64,000 nucleotides of DNA from Pseudomonas sp. TCU-HL1 (GTDB lineage: Bacteria > Pseudomonadota > Gammaproteobacteria > Pseudomonadales > Pseudomonadaceae): positions 5,270,001 to 5,334,000 of the forward strand of contig NZ_CP015992.1 of the NCBI RefSeq assembly GCF_001708505.1. Reading direction: 5' to 3'. The translations under genes and the position numbers were made by a program. Below, one piece after another: positions 35,447 through 44,436 of the stretch; the first letter of the stretch is position 1; each line of letters starts with the position of its first letter. The notes under the pieces are model-generated. The model did not search any database, had not been told where the DNA came from, and was given only the letters and a program-made list of their open reading frames with translations.

Positions 35447-37555
35447 TCAGACGCCCGAAGCCTCGGCGGCTTCTACGTCCTTCATCGACAGCTTGATGCG
35501 GCCGCGGTTGTCCACGTCCAGAACCAGGACTTTGACTTCCTGGCCTTCCTGCAGCACGTCGGTGACCTTGTCGATGCGCTTGTCGCTGATCTGCGAGATG
35601 TGCACCAGACCATCCTTGCCCGGCAGGATGTTGACGAAGGCGCCGAAGTCGACGATGCGCTCGACCTTGCCCACGTATACCTTGCCGATTTCGGCTTCAG
35701 CGGTGATGCCCAGGACGCGCTGACGTGCAGCCTCGGCAGCTTCCTTGGTCTCGCCGAAGATCTTCACGCTGCCATCGTCTTCGATGTCGATGGAGGCCTT
35801 GGTCTCTTCGCAGATCGAGCGGATGGTGGCGCCGCCCTTGCCAATGACGTCGCGAATCTTATCGGTGTCGATCTTCATCGCGATCATGGTCGGAGCGTTG
35901 GCCGACAGCTCGCTACGGGACTGGGCGATGATCTGGTTCATCTGGCCAAGGATGTTCAGGCGCGCTTCCAGAGCCTGCTCCAGGGCGATTTCCATGATCT
36001 CTTCGGTGATGCCGTTGATCTTGATGTCCATCTGCAGCGCGGTCACACCCTTGGCGGTACCGGCTACCTTGAAGTCCATGTCGCCCAGGTGGTCTTCGTC
36101 ACCCAGGATGTCAGTCAGGACGGCGAACTTGTCACCTTCCTTGACCAGGCCCATGGCGATACCAGCAACCGGCGCCTTCATCGGCACACCAGCGTCCATC
36201 AGGGCCAACGAGGCGCCGCAGACGGAAGCCATGGAGCTGGAACCGTTGGACTCGGTGATCTCCGACACAACGCGGATGGTGTAGGGGAACTCGTCGCCTT
36301 TCGGCAGCATGGCGGAAACGCCACGACGGGCCAGGCGACCGTGGCCGATTTCGCGGCGACCGGCGCTGCCCATACGGCCGCACTCACCCACCGAGTAGGG
36401 CGGGAAGTTGTAGTGCAGCATGAAGGCGTCCTTGCGCTCGCCTTCCAGGGTGTCCAGCAGCTGGGCGTCACGGGCGGTGCCGAGGGTGGCAACGACCAGG
36501 GCCTGGGTTTCGCCACGGGTGAACAGGGCGGAACCGTGGGTCTTGTCCAGCACGCCGACTTCGACCTTCAGCGGACGGACGGTACGGGTGTCACGGCCGT
36601 CGATACGCGGCTTGCCGTTAACAATGTTTTCGCGAACGGTGCGGTATTCCAGCAGACCGAAGGCGTCTTTCACTTCACCAGCCGGGAACTGACCTTCTTC
36701 CTCGCCAACGAAGCGGGCGATGACCTGGTCACGCAGCTCGTCCAGGCGGTTGTAGCGGTCCTGCTTGATGGTGATGGTGTAAGCCTGGGAGATGGCCTCG
36801 CCGAACTCGGCCTTGATAGCGCTGAGCAGAGCGGTGTTCTCGGCAGGCGCGCTCCAGTTCCAGCTCGGCTTGCCAGCTTCGGCAGCGAATTCCTTGACCG
36901 CATTGATCACGGACTGGAATTCCTGGTGGGCGAACAGAACGCCACCCAGCATCTGATCTTCGGTCAGCTCTTGAGCTTCGGATTCAACCATCAGCACGGC
37001 GTCTTCGGTACCGGCAACGACCATGTCCAGGGCGGAGGCTTTCAGCTGCTCGTAGTTCGGGTTCAGCAGGTAGCCGGTTTCTTCGTGGTAGGCCACGCGA
37101 GCGGCGCCGATCGGGCCATTGAACGGGATGCCGGAAATGGCCAGGGCGGCAGAGGTACCGATCATGGCAGCGATGTCCGGATCGGTCTTCTTGTTGGTGG
37201 ATACCACGGTGCAGATGACCTGAACTTCGTTCAGGAAACCTTCCGGGAACAGCGGGCGGATCGGACGGTCGATCAGGCGCGAGGTCAGGGTTTCCTTCTC
37301 GGAAGGACGGCCTTCACGCTTGAAGAAGCCACCGGGGATGCGTCCGGCTGCGTAGGTTTTCTCCTGGTAGTGAACGGACAGCGGGAAGAAACCCTTGCCT
37401 GGGTCGGCCTGCTTGGCGCCAACCACGGTCACCAGTACGGTGACGTCTTCGTCCATGGTGACCAGAACGGCACCGGAAGCTTGACGGGCGATACGGCCAG
37501 TCTCGAGGGTAACGGTCGATTGACCGAACTGGAACTTCTTGATTACCGGGTTCAC
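35447..37555 (-). CDS. pnp: Polynucleotide phosphorylase
   Basis: A 702-residue 3'-5' exoribonuclease that uses phosphate, works in RNA decay and joins the degradosome. Two RNase PH domains (about 1-230 and 320-540) flank a helical linker. A KH domain with MKIDTDKIRDVIGKGGATI and an S1 domain with YVGKVERIVDFGAFVNILPG follow. The catalytic Asp region GDEDHLGDMDFKVAGT is intact. The start is GTG at 37555 with AAGGAAAA before it. It is downstream of rpsO across a long hairpin, as in E. coli. Confidence 0.96.
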   Translation of the reverse strand: MNPVIKKFQFGQSTVTLETGRIARQASGAVLVTMDEDVTVLVTVVGAKQADPGKGFFPLSVHYQEKTYAAGRIPGGFFKREGRPSEKETLTSRLIDRPIRPLFPEGFLNEVQVICTVVSTNKKTDPDIAAMIGTSAALAISGIPFNGPIGAARVAYHEETGYLLNPNYEQLKASALDMVVAGTEDAVLMVESEAQELTEDQMLGGVLFAHQEFQSVINAVKEFAAEAGKPSWNWSAPAENTALLSAIKAEFGEAISQAYTITIKQDRYNRLDELRDQVIARFVGEEEGQFPAGEVKDAFGLLEYRTVRENIVNGKPRIDGRDTRTVRPLKVEVGVLDKTHGSALFTRGETQALVVATLGTARDAQLLDTLEGERKDAFMLHYNFPPYSVGECGRMGSAGRREIGHGRLARRGVSAMLPKGDEFPYTIRVVSEITESNGSSSMASVCGASLALMDAGVPMKAPVAGIAMGLVKEGDKFAVLTDILGDEDHLGDMDFKVAGTAKGVTALQMDIKINGITEEIMEIALEQALEARLNILGQMNQIIAQSRSELSANAPTMIAMKIDTDKIRDVIGKGGATIRSICEETKASIDIEDDGSVKIFGETKEAAEAARQRVLGITAEAEIGKVYVGKVERIVDFGAFVNILPGKDGLVHISQISDKRIDKVTDVLQEGQEVKVLVLDVDNRGRIKLSMKDVEAAEASGV

Positions 37556-37633
37556 GGTGTTTTCCTTCTCTGTGTTGCCTTGGGGGAAATCGTGGGAGTG
37601 GCGGGAGTCGGACCCGAATCAATCCCTGAAAAA

Positions 37634-37694
37634 GCTTGAAGCCGGAAAGCCGAAAGCTGGAACGATGTCCAGCTTCCGGTTTCCAGCTTCAAGC
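37634..37694 (-). repeat. Long hairpin between rpsO and pnp
   Basis: Imperfect 61-base inverted repeat: outer arms GCTTGAAGC/GCTTCAAGC, inner AGCTGGA/TCCAGCT around ACGATG. In E. coli this gap is cut by RNase III and starts pnp autoregulation; the placement suggests a similar job. It resembles the hairpin at 39401-39468. Confidence 0.75.
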
Positions 37695-37707
37695 GCGTCT
37701 GTGTCGC

Positions 37708-37977
37708 TTAGCGACGCAGACCCAGACGACCGATCAGGGCGCTGTAACGAGAGGTGTCCTTACCCTTCAGGTAGTCCAGCAGCTTGCGGCGCTGGTTAAC
37801 CATGCGGATCAGACCACGACGGGAGTGGTGATCTTTACCGTTGGCCTTGAAGTGATCCTGCAGCTTGTTGATGTTGGCGGTCAGCAGGGCAACCTGCACT
37901 TCCGGAGAACCGGTATCGCCTTCAGCTTGCTTGTACTCGTTAACGATCTGGGCTTTTTCAGTAACGCTCAGTGCCAT
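37708..37977 (-). CDS. rpsO: 30S ribosomal protein S15
   Basis: An 89-residue S15 that binds 16S rRNA at the three-way junction of the central domain. Conserved MVNQRRKLLDYLKGKD and HHSRRGLIRMV are present, and the length is exactly that of the family. Its upstream region can fold (AATAGGC/GCCTATT, 37997-38050), as expected for S15 autoregulation. Confidence 0.97.
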   Translation of the reverse strand: MALSVTEKAQIVNEYKQAEGDTGSPEVQVALLTANINKLQDHFKANGKDHHSRRGLIRMVNQRRKLLDYLKGKDTSRYSALIGRLGLRR

Positions 37978-37996
37978 GATGGGCTTCCTCTGAGGT

Positions 37997-38050
37997 AATA
38001 GGCCGGGACCTTCGCCCCGCGTTCAAAAGAGAGGAGTGACCGTGCCTATT
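37997..38050 (-). promoter_or_regulatory. Candidate rpsO leader structure
   Basis: AATAGGC (37997-38003) pairs with GCCTATT (38044-38050), enclosing a C/G-rich loop, just upstream of the rpsO ribosome-binding site. It may be the S15-responsive leader. Confidence 0.4.
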
Positions 38051-38070
38051 AACAGCCACCCTCGGATCGG

Positions 38071-38988
38071 TCATTCCGACCGAATCAGTCGACGCGGCGC
38101 TACGCGCCCGTCATCGCTCACTTCACCGATACCGATGAAGCGACCGGTGTGATCCTGTACTCGCATCATTCCGAACTTCGGCGCTTCCGGAGCCCGCACC
38201 GGCTGGCCGTGAAGCCAGTAGTAGGCGCTGTGCTCAGTCAGCTGAATCAGCGGCCAGTGCTCCAGGCCACTGTCGACCGGCAGGAGGAACTGGTCCAATG
38301 CCTCATTGCCGCCTTCGGCATGGGCCTTCTCCAGGGCTTCCAGGCTGATGGCCTGGGCCAGTGCGAAGGGGCCCGCCTGGGTCCGGCGCAGCTCCGCGAC
38401 GTGCGCCCCACATCCCAGGACCTGACCGAGATCCTCGACCAGAGTGCGGATATAGGTGCCTTTGCTGCAGGCTACGGCCAATCTTGCCTGGCTGTTTTCA
38501 CAGGCCAGCAATTCCAGGCGCGCAATAGTAACAGAACGCGCCTCACGCTCCACTACTTCACCAGCGCGCGCCAGCTTGTAGAGCGGTTGGCCATCCTTCT
38601 TCAGTGCCGAGTACATCGGCGGTATCTGTTTGATTTCGCCACGAAAACGCGGCAGCTGCGCCTCGATTTCCTCACGACCAACGGTCACTTCGCGACGCTC
38701 CAGCACCTCGCCCTCGGCGTCGCCGGTGGTGGTGGTGACACCCAACTGGGCCAGGGTTTCGTATCCCTTGTCGGCATCCAGCAGGTACTGGGAGAACTTG
38801 GTCGCCTCGCCAAAGCACAACGGCAGAACGCCTGTCGCCAGCGGATCGAGGCTGCCGGTGTGCCCCGCCTTCTCGGCATTGAGCAACCAGCGGACCTTCT
38901 GCAGCGCAGCGTTGGAGCTCATGCCGCGAGGCTTGTCGAGAATCAGCACGCCGCTGACATTGCGGCGAATACGTTTTACCTGGGCCAC
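38071..38988 (-). CDS. truB: tRNA pseudouridine(55) synthase
   Basis: A 305-residue enzyme making pseudouridine 55 in the T-loop of tRNAs. The catalytic Asp lies in GHTGSLDPLATG, and KGTYIRTLVEDLG and a C-terminal PUA domain are present. The start is GTG 38988 (MAQVKRIRRN), four bases after the rbfA stop; a longer frame from 39033 would overlap rbfA. Confidence 0.95.
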   Translation of the reverse strand: MAQVKRIRRNVSGVLILDKPRGMSSNAALQKVRWLLNAEKAGHTGSLDPLATGVLPLCFGEATKFSQYLLDADKGYETLAQLGVTTTTGDAEGEVLERREVTVGREEIEAQLPRFRGEIKQIPPMYSALKKDGQPLYKLARAGEVVEREARSVTIARLELLACENSQARLAVACSKGTYIRTLVEDLGQVLGCGAHVAELRRTQAGPFALAQAISLEALEKAHAEGGNEALDQFLLPVDSGLEHWPLIQLTEHSAYYWLHGQPVRAPEAPKFGMMRVQDHTGRFIGIGEVSDDGRVAPRRLIRSE

Positions 38989-38992
38989 GCCA

Positions 38993-39382
38993 TCACTCTC
39001 CGTCGCTGCCCGGGTGCTTGCGGTCTTCCGCAACCGCGCGCTCGATCAGCGCAGACAGCTCGGCACCCCGGCGAATACTGGCGTCGTAATGGAAATGCAG
39101 TTGCGGAACGCTGCGCAGCTTCATCGCCTTGCCCAGCTGCATACGCAGGAAACCGGCGGCATCCTGGAGGATGTCGAGGTTCAGTTTGACCTTCTCGACA
39201 TTGTCGTCCTGGCCCATCACGGTGATGAACACCTTGGCGTGGGACAGGTCACGGCTCACATCGACCGCGGTGATGGTCACCAGACCCAGGCGCGGGTCCT
39301 TGATTTCACGCTGGATCAGCAGCGCCAGTTCGCGCTGCATCTGGTCGCCGATGCGCTGGGTACGGCTGTATTCTTTAGCCAT
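38993..39382 (-). CDS. rbfA: 30S ribosome-binding factor A
   Basis: A 129-residue KH-fold factor needed for late 30S maturation, especially in the cold. Family segments RTQRIGDQMQRELALLIQ, VDVSRDLSHAKVFIT and LGKAMKLRSVPQLHFHYD are present. It sits between infB and truB in the conserved translation operon. Confidence 0.95.
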   Translation of the reverse strand: MAKEYSRTQRIGDQMQRELALLIQREIKDPRLGLVTITAVDVSRDLSHAKVFITVMGQDDNVEKVKLNLDILQDAAGFLRMQLGKAMKLRSVPQLHFHYDASIRRGAELSALIERAVAEDRKHPGSDGE

Positions 39383-39400
39383 TTCGTTTCACTCATGAAC

Positions 39401-39468
39401 GCTAAAAGCCGAAAGCCAGGAGTGGAAAGCGATGGCTTCCAACTCCTGGCTCCCGGCTTGTGGCTAGC
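39401..39468 (-). repeat. Long hairpin between infB and rbfA
   Basis: Imperfect 68-base inverted repeat with a perfect inner part AGCCAGGAGT/ACTCCTGGCT and outer GCTA/TAGC arms, loop near GCGATG. It shares AAAGCCGAAAGC and the GATG loop with the rpsO-pnp hairpin, so both may belong to one repeat family. Confidence 0.75.
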
Positions 39469-39475
39469 GCGGCAC

Positions 39476-42022
39476 TTACAGCGTGCGCGCCACCTGGACC
39501 TTCTCGAAGACTTCGATCTTGTCGCCGACTTTGACGTCGTTGTAGCTCTTCACGCCGATACCGCACTCCATGCCGGCACGCACCTCGGACACGTCGTCCT
39601 TGAAGCGGCGCAGGGATTCCAGTTCGCCTTCGAAGATCACCACGTCGTCGCGCAGTACGCGGATCGGACGGTTGCGGTGTACCAGACCCTCGGTAACCAT
39701 GCAGCCAGCGACCGCGCCGAACTTCGGCGAGCGGAACACGTCACGCACCTCGGCGATACCCAGGATGTTCTCCCGGACTTCGCTGCCCAGCATGCCGGAC
39801 AGTGCTTTCTTAACGTCTTCGATGATGTCGTAGATGATGTTGTAGTAGCGCAGGTCCAGACCTTCCTGCTCGACGATCTTGCGCGCACCGGCATCGGCAC
39901 GCACGTTGAAGCCGAACAGCACGGCGTTGGACGCCAGCGCCAGGTTGGCGTCGCTCTCGGTGATACCACCTACGCCGCCACCAACAACACGTACCTGGAC
40001 TTCTTCGTTGCCGATGTCGGACAGGGCGCCCTGCAGGGCCTCGAGAGAACCACGCACATCGGACTTGAGCACGATGTTGAGGGTCTTCTTCTCGTCCTGG
40101 CCCATGCTTTCGAAGATGTTCTCCAGCTTCGAGGACTGCTGGCGAGCCAGCTTGACTTCGCGGAACTTGCCTTGACGGAACAGCGCGACTTCGCGGGCCT
40201 TCTTCTCGTCGGCAACCACGGTCAGGTCGTCACCGGCGTCCGGCGTACCGTCCAGGCCAAGGATCTCGACCGGGATCGACGGACCGGCTTCTTTCACCGG
40301 CTTGCCATTCTCGTCAAGCATGGCGCGAACGCGACCATAGTTGACGCCGCAGAGAACCATGTCGCCCTGACGCAGGGTACCGTCCTGTACCAGCACGGTA
40401 GCCACCGGGCCACGGCCCTTGTCCAGGCGGGATTCGACCACTACGCCACGGCCAGGGGCCGACGGAGTTGCGGTGAGTTCCAGTACTTCGGCCTGCAGCA
40501 GCACGGCCTCAAGCAGATCTTCAACACCGGTACCGGCCTTGGCCGACACAGGTACGAACTGGGTATCGCCGCCCCACTCTTCCGGAATCACATCCAGCGC
40601 GGCCAGGCCATTCTTGATGTTGTCCGGGTTGGCTTCGGGCTTGTCCATCTTGTTGACCGCAACCACGATCGGCACGCCGGCCGCTTTCGCGTGCTGCACG
40701 GCTTCGATGGTCTGCGGCATCACGCCGTCGTCAGCCGCCACCACCAGGATGACGATGTCGGTGGCCTTGGCACCACGGGCACGCATCGCGGTAAACGCGG
40801 CGTGGCCGGGGGTGTCGAGGAAGGTCACCATGCCGCGATCGGTTTCAACGTGGTAGGCACCGATGTGCTGGGTGATGCCGCCGGCTTCACCGCTGGCCAC
40901 CTTGGTTCGGCGGATGTAGTCCAGCAGCGAGGTCTTGCCATGGTCGACGTGACCCATGACGGTCACGACCGGCGCACGCGTCAGAACCTCACCTTCGAAC
41001 TTCAGGGATTCGGCCAGCTGATCTTCAAGGGCGTTCTCGTTGACCAGCTTGACCTTGTGGCCGAACTCTTCGGCGATCAACTGAGCGGTCTCGCGATCGA
41101 GCACCTGGTTGATGGTCACCGGAGTGCCCATCTTGAACATGAGCTTGACGACTTCGGCGCCCTTGACTGCCATCTGTGCGGCCAGTTCGGCCACGGTGAT
41201 GGTCTCGCCAATGCTGACTTCACGCACGATAGGTCCTGTTGGGCTCTGGAACCCATGTTGGTTACGCTTTTTCAGCTTGGACTTGCCGCCACGCCCACCA
41301 CGACGACCGAAGGAATCGCTTTCCTCTTCGGTGCTGCGCGGGGCAACGCGGGGAGCCGGAGCCTTTTCCTTTTCCTTGAGCGAAGGACGGTGCTGCGCGT
41401 GCTTGCGGTCGCGGCGATCATCTTCGTCGCGAGCGCGCTCAGGACGCGGCGCTTCCTTCTTGCGATCTGCGGCAGCTGCAGCTGCAGCCGGCGCAGCAGC
41501 ACCGGCCTGAGCGGCTACCGGGGCACTTGCAGGAGCGGCTACAGGCTCGGCGGCCGCAACCGGGGCGTCGGCCCTGGCAGGCTCAACCGCCTCCTTCGCA
41601 CGCGCATCCGCTTCGCGACGGGCAGCCTCTTCGGCGCGCTGACGCGCCTCTTCCTCGGCCTTCAGGCGAGCGGCTTCTTCCGTTGCGCGCTGCTCCTCGA
41701 GCTCACGCTGACGCTCAGCCTCGATCTCGTCGGGGCTGCGCTTGACGTAAGTCTTCTTCTTACGGACTTCAACGTTGATCGTCTTGCTGCCAGCAACCCT
41801 CAACGTGGTAGTGGTCTTGCGCTGCAGGGTAATCTTGCGCGGCTCTTCCAAGCGTTCGCCGTGGCTGCTCTTGAGATGGGCCAGCAGAGCCTGTTTCTCG
41901 TTGTCAGTCACAACTTGCTCGGAGCTGGTGTGCGGCAATCCCGCCTCGCGCATCTGCAGCAGCAGGCGCTCCACCGGTGTATCGACCACTTGGGCCAGTT
42001 CTTTCACCGTGACTTGCGTCAT
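39476..42022 (-). CDS. infB: Translation initiation factor IF-2
   Basis: An 848-residue GTPase that brings fMet-tRNA to the 30S subunit. Two N-terminal IF2 domains are followed by a charged Glu/Arg/Ala-rich linker. The G domain has GHVDHGKTSLLDYI, DTPGHAAF and NKMDKPEAN, and the C-terminal domains bind fMet. tRNA-fMet is encoded about 2 kb upstream in the same region. It follows nusA by 26 bases. Confidence 0.97.
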   Translation of the reverse strand: MTQVTVKELAQVVDTPVERLLLQMREAGLPHTSSEQVVTDNEKQALLAHLKSSHGERLEEPRKITLQRKTTTTLRVAGSKTINVEVRKKKTYVKRSPDEIEAERQRELEEQRATEEAARLKAEEEARQRAEEAARREADARAKEAVEPARADAPVAAAEPVAAPASAPVAAQAGAAAPAAAAAAADRKKEAPRPERARDEDDRRDRKHAQHRPSLKEKEKAPAPRVAPRSTEEESDSFGRRGGRGGKSKLKKRNQHGFQSPTGPIVREVSIGETITVAELAAQMAVKGAEVVKLMFKMGTPVTINQVLDRETAQLIAEEFGHKVKLVNENALEDQLAESLKFEGEVLTRAPVVTVMGHVDHGKTSLLDYIRRTKVASGEAGGITQHIGAYHVETDRGMVTFLDTPGHAAFTAMRARGAKATDIVILVVAADDGVMPQTIEAVQHAKAAGVPIVVAVNKMDKPEANPDNIKNGLAALDVIPEEWGGDTQFVPVSAKAGTGVEDLLEAVLLQAEVLELTATPSAPGRGVVVESRLDKGRGPVATVLVQDGTLRQGDMVLCGVNYGRVRAMLDENGKPVKEAGPSIPVEILGLDGTPDAGDDLTVVADEKKAREVALFRQGKFREVKLARQQSSKLENIFESMGQDEKKTLNIVLKSDVRGSLEALQGALSDIGNEEVQVRVVGGGVGGITESDANLALASNAVLFGFNVRADAGARKIVEQEGLDLRYYNIIYDIIEDVKKALSGMLGSEVRENILGIAEVRDVFRSPKFGAVAGCMVTEGLVHRNRPIRVLRDDVVIFEGELESLRRFKDDVSEVRAGMECGIGVKSYNDVKVGDKIEVFEKVQVARTL

Positions 42023-42048
42023 GCACTTCTCTCCTCAGGCCGCGAAAC

Positions 42049-43530
42049 TTACTCGAACCAATGGGCTCGGGCGGCCATGATCAGCTTGCCGGCACGCTCT
42101 TCGTCCATGCCGTCGATGTCGAGCAGGTCGTCAATCGACTGCTCGGCCAGGTCTTCGCGGTTAATAACGCCACGTACAGCGAGTTCAACAGCCAGGTCCT
42201 TGTCCATGCCTTCAAGGGAAAGCAGGTCTTCGGCAGGCTGGGCATCCGCCAGTTTCTCTTCGGTCGCGATAGCCTTAGTCAGCAGGCGGTCCTTCGCACG
42301 CGCACGCAGCTCGTTGACGATTTCCTCGTCGAAACCATCGATGCTGAGCATTTCTTCCATAGGCACGTAGGCGATTTCTTCCAGGCTGGTGAAGCCTTCT
42401 TCTACCAGTACCTGAGCCAGCTCTTCGTCCACTTCCAGTTCTTCGACGAAAGCACGCAGGATGTCGCCGGTTTCGGCTTGCTGCTTGGCCTGGATGTCCG
42501 CTTCGGTCATCACATTCAGGGTCCAGCCAGTCAGCTGACTGGCCAGACGCACGTTCTGGCCGCCACGGCCGATGGCCTGGGCCAGGTTGTCCTCGGCAAC
42601 GGCGATGTCCATTGCATGGGCATCTTCATCGACGATGATCGCCACCACCTCGGCCGGAGCCATGGCGTTGATCACGAACTGCGCGGGGTTGTCGTCCCAC
42701 AGGACGATATCGACGCGCTCACCGCCCAGTTCGCCGGATACGGCCTGGACGCGGGAACCGCGCATACCGATGCAGGCGCCCTGCGGGTCGATACGCTTGT
42801 CCTTCGAACGGACGGCAATCTTGGCGCGGGAACCCGGATCACGGGAGGCAGCCATCACTTCGATCAGCTCTTCGGCGATTTCCGGCACTTCGATGCGGAA
42901 AAGCTCGATCAGCATCTGCGGCGCAGTGCGCGACAGGATCAGTTGCGGGCCACGGTTCTCGGTGCGAATTTCCTTCAGCAGGGCGCGTACACGAGCGCCG
43001 ACGCGGAAGGTTTCACGGGCAATGATGTCTTCGCGGGCCAGCAAAGCTTCGGCGTTGTTGCCCAGGTCAACGATCACGTTGTCACGGGTGACCTTCTTCA
43101 CGGTGCCGGAAATGATGTCGCCCAGCTTCTCGCGATAGGCTTCCACCACCTGCGCCCGCTCGGCTTCACGCACCTTCTGCACGATGACCTGCTTGGCGGT
43201 CTGCGCGGCAATGCGGCCGAACTCGATGGACTCGATCTTCTCTTCGATGATGTCGCCAATCTTGGCGTGCTCATCGCGTTCCTGGGCCTGGTCGAGGGTC
43301 AGCTGGATAGCCGGATCCTCGAAATCGTCCTCTTCGACCACAGTCCAGCGACGGAAAGTGTCGTAGATGCCGCTGTGACGATTGATCGCCACGCGCAGGT
43401 CGACCTCGTCCTCATAACGCTTCTTGGTAGCGGTGGCCAGGGCCAACTCCAGCGCCTCGAAAATCACGCCAGCCGGTACACCCTTTTCGTTGGATACCGA
43501 CTCAACAACCAGCAGTACTTCTTTGCTCAT
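42049..43530 (-). CDS. nusA: Transcription termination/antitermination protein NusA
   Basis: A 493-residue RNA-polymerase-binding protein. It has an N-terminal polymerase-binding domain, S1 (about 135-200), two KH domains (GSRVQAVSGELGGERVD; VAEDNLAQAIGRGGQNVRLA) and two C-terminal acidic repeats (FTSLEEIAYV, LLDIDGMDEERA). The start at 43530 (MSKEVLLV) is chosen over 43551 by homology. Tandem terminators in the operon leader offer a target for its autoregulation. Confidence 0.97.
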   Translation of the reverse strand: MSKEVLLVVESVSNEKGVPAGVIFEALELALATATKKRYEDEVDLRVAINRHSGIYDTFRRWTVVEEDDFEDPAIQLTLDQAQERDEHAKIGDIIEEKIESIEFGRIAAQTAKQVIVQKVREAERAQVVEAYREKLGDIISGTVKKVTRDNVIVDLGNNAEALLAREDIIARETFRVGARVRALLKEIRTENRGPQLILSRTAPQMLIELFRIEVPEIAEELIEVMAASRDPGSRAKIAVRSKDKRIDPQGACIGMRGSRVQAVSGELGGERVDIVLWDDNPAQFVINAMAPAEVVAIIVDEDAHAMDIAVAEDNLAQAIGRGGQNVRLASQLTGWTLNVMTEADIQAKQQAETGDILRAFVEELEVDEELAQVLVEEGFTSLEEIAYVPMEEMLSIDGFDEEIVNELRARAKDRLLTKAIATEEKLADAQPAEDLLSLEGMDKDLAVELAVRGVINREDLAEQSIDDLLDIDGMDEERAGKLIMAARAHWFE

Positions 43531-43577
43531 CGTACGCCTCGCCTTTCGCAATCCATTGGATCCGCGGGATCCGCGTC

Positions 43578-44036
43578 TCAGTCAAAACGGGGAATGATGT
43601 TGGCCTTGTCGATCAACTCGATCGGCAGGAGGAACTCGCGGTCTTCGATGAGAACCACCACGTCCTGCTCCTCCACCCCGCGGAGAAGCCCCTGGAAATT
43701 GCGTCGACCTTCGAACGGAGAACGCAGCTTGATCTTGACCAGTTCACCGGCGTGGGCCGCAAACTGTTCAAGGGTGAACAGCGGACGATCCATGCCTGGC
43801 GACGATACTTCGAGGGTATATTCGCTGCTGATCGGGTCCTCGACATCGAGTACACCACTGATCTGCCGGCTGACCTTCTCGCAATCGTCGACCAGAATGC
43901 CGTTCTCGTGATCGATATAAATCCGTAGCAGCGAATGCCGCCCTTGAGACAGGAACTCGATGCCCCAGCACTGATAACCGAGCGCTTCGACTACCGGGGC
44001 CAACAAGGCCTGCAACTGTTCTAGCTTGCTCGACAC
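43578..44036 (-). CDS. rimP: Ribosome maturation factor RimP
   Basis: A 152-residue two-domain protein that assists early 30S maturation. Conserved GIEFLSQGRHSLLRIYID and VSSPGMDRPLFT are present. It is the first gene of rimP-nusA-infB, 28 bases downstream of a terminator-like hairpin. Confidence 0.95.
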   Translation of the reverse strand: MSSKLEQLQALLAPVVEALGYQCWGIEFLSQGRHSLLRIYIDHENGILVDDCEKVSRQISGVLDVEDPISSEYTLEVSSPGMDRPLFTLEQFAAHAGELVKIKLRSPFEGRRNFQGLLRGVEEQDVVVLIEDREFLLPIELIDKANIIPRFD

Positions 44037-44064
44037 CTGATCGCCTCTCGCATGCTGTGCAAAT

Positions 44065-44086
44065 AAAAAATGGGCGAAACGCCCAT
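44065..44086 (-). terminator. Terminator/attenuator in the rimP leader
   Basis: ATGGGCG-AAA-CGCCCAT perfect 7-bp stem. On the minus strand it ends in six T, only 28 bases before the rimP start codon. Confidence 0.75.
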
Positions 44087-44134
44087 CCCTTCAAACCGCC
44101 TGATCTGTGATCGGAGGTCAACTGTCCAGCTAGC

Positions 44135-44157
44135 AAAAAGCCCCTAAAAAGGGGCTT
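44135..44157 (-). terminator. tRNA-fMet terminator
   Basis: AAGCCCC/GGGGCTT stem with a T-rich loop; on the minus strand it is followed by TTTTT. It lies ten bases after the tRNA-fMet CCA end. Confidence 0.75.
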
Positions 44158-44166
44158 CGCGACTAC

Positions 44167-44243
<77 letters not shown>

Positions 44244-44259
44244 TCAAAGCTGGTGCGAG

Positions 44260-44288
44260 AGTATACGGCCAGCACCTTGCGTGGTCAA
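44260..44288 (-). promoter_or_regulatory. Promoter of tRNA-fMet
   Basis: On the minus strand TTGACC, 17-base spacer, TATACT, ending 17 bases before the tRNA. A near-consensus sigma70 promoter. Confidence 0.8.
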
Positions 44289-44302
44289 CCGAACATCCCG
44301 CC

Positions 44303-44329
44303 AAAAAGAAAGCCCGCATTGCTGCGGGC
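44303..44329 (-). terminator. tRNA-Leu terminator
   Basis: GCCCGCA-TTGC-TGCGGGC, perfect 7-bp stem. The minus strand continues TTTCTTTTT. It ends the secG/tRNA-Leu unit. Confidence 0.8.
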
Positions 44330-44340
44330 ATCTCTTTATA

Positions 44341-44426
44341 TGGTACCGAGGAGGGGACTCGAACCCCTACAGCCTATGGCCACTACCACCTCAAGGTAGC
44401 GTGTCTACCAATTCCACCACCTCGGC
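44341..44426 (-). tRNA. tRNA-Leu (GAG)
   Basis: 86 nt with encoded CCA, long variable arm (class II), GGTTCGAGTCC T-loop, anticodon GAG at 44390-44392 in CTACC-TTGAGGT-GGTAG. It starts ten bases after the secG stop codon and is probably co-transcribed with it, as in E. coli. Confidence 0.95.
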
Positions 44427-44436
44427 AAAACTTGCC

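Noticed and set aside
41272..41760. Low-complexity Ala/Glu/Arg stretch in infB considered as an insertion or a separate gene
   Set aside because: It is the normal charged linker between the N-terminal and G domains of IF-2.
38630..42370. A 1246-codon open frame on the plus strand opposite truB, rbfA and infB
   Set aside because: It is antisense to well-supported genes, has low-complexity content and no family motifs. Long antisense frames are normal in GC-rich Pseudomonas coding DNA.
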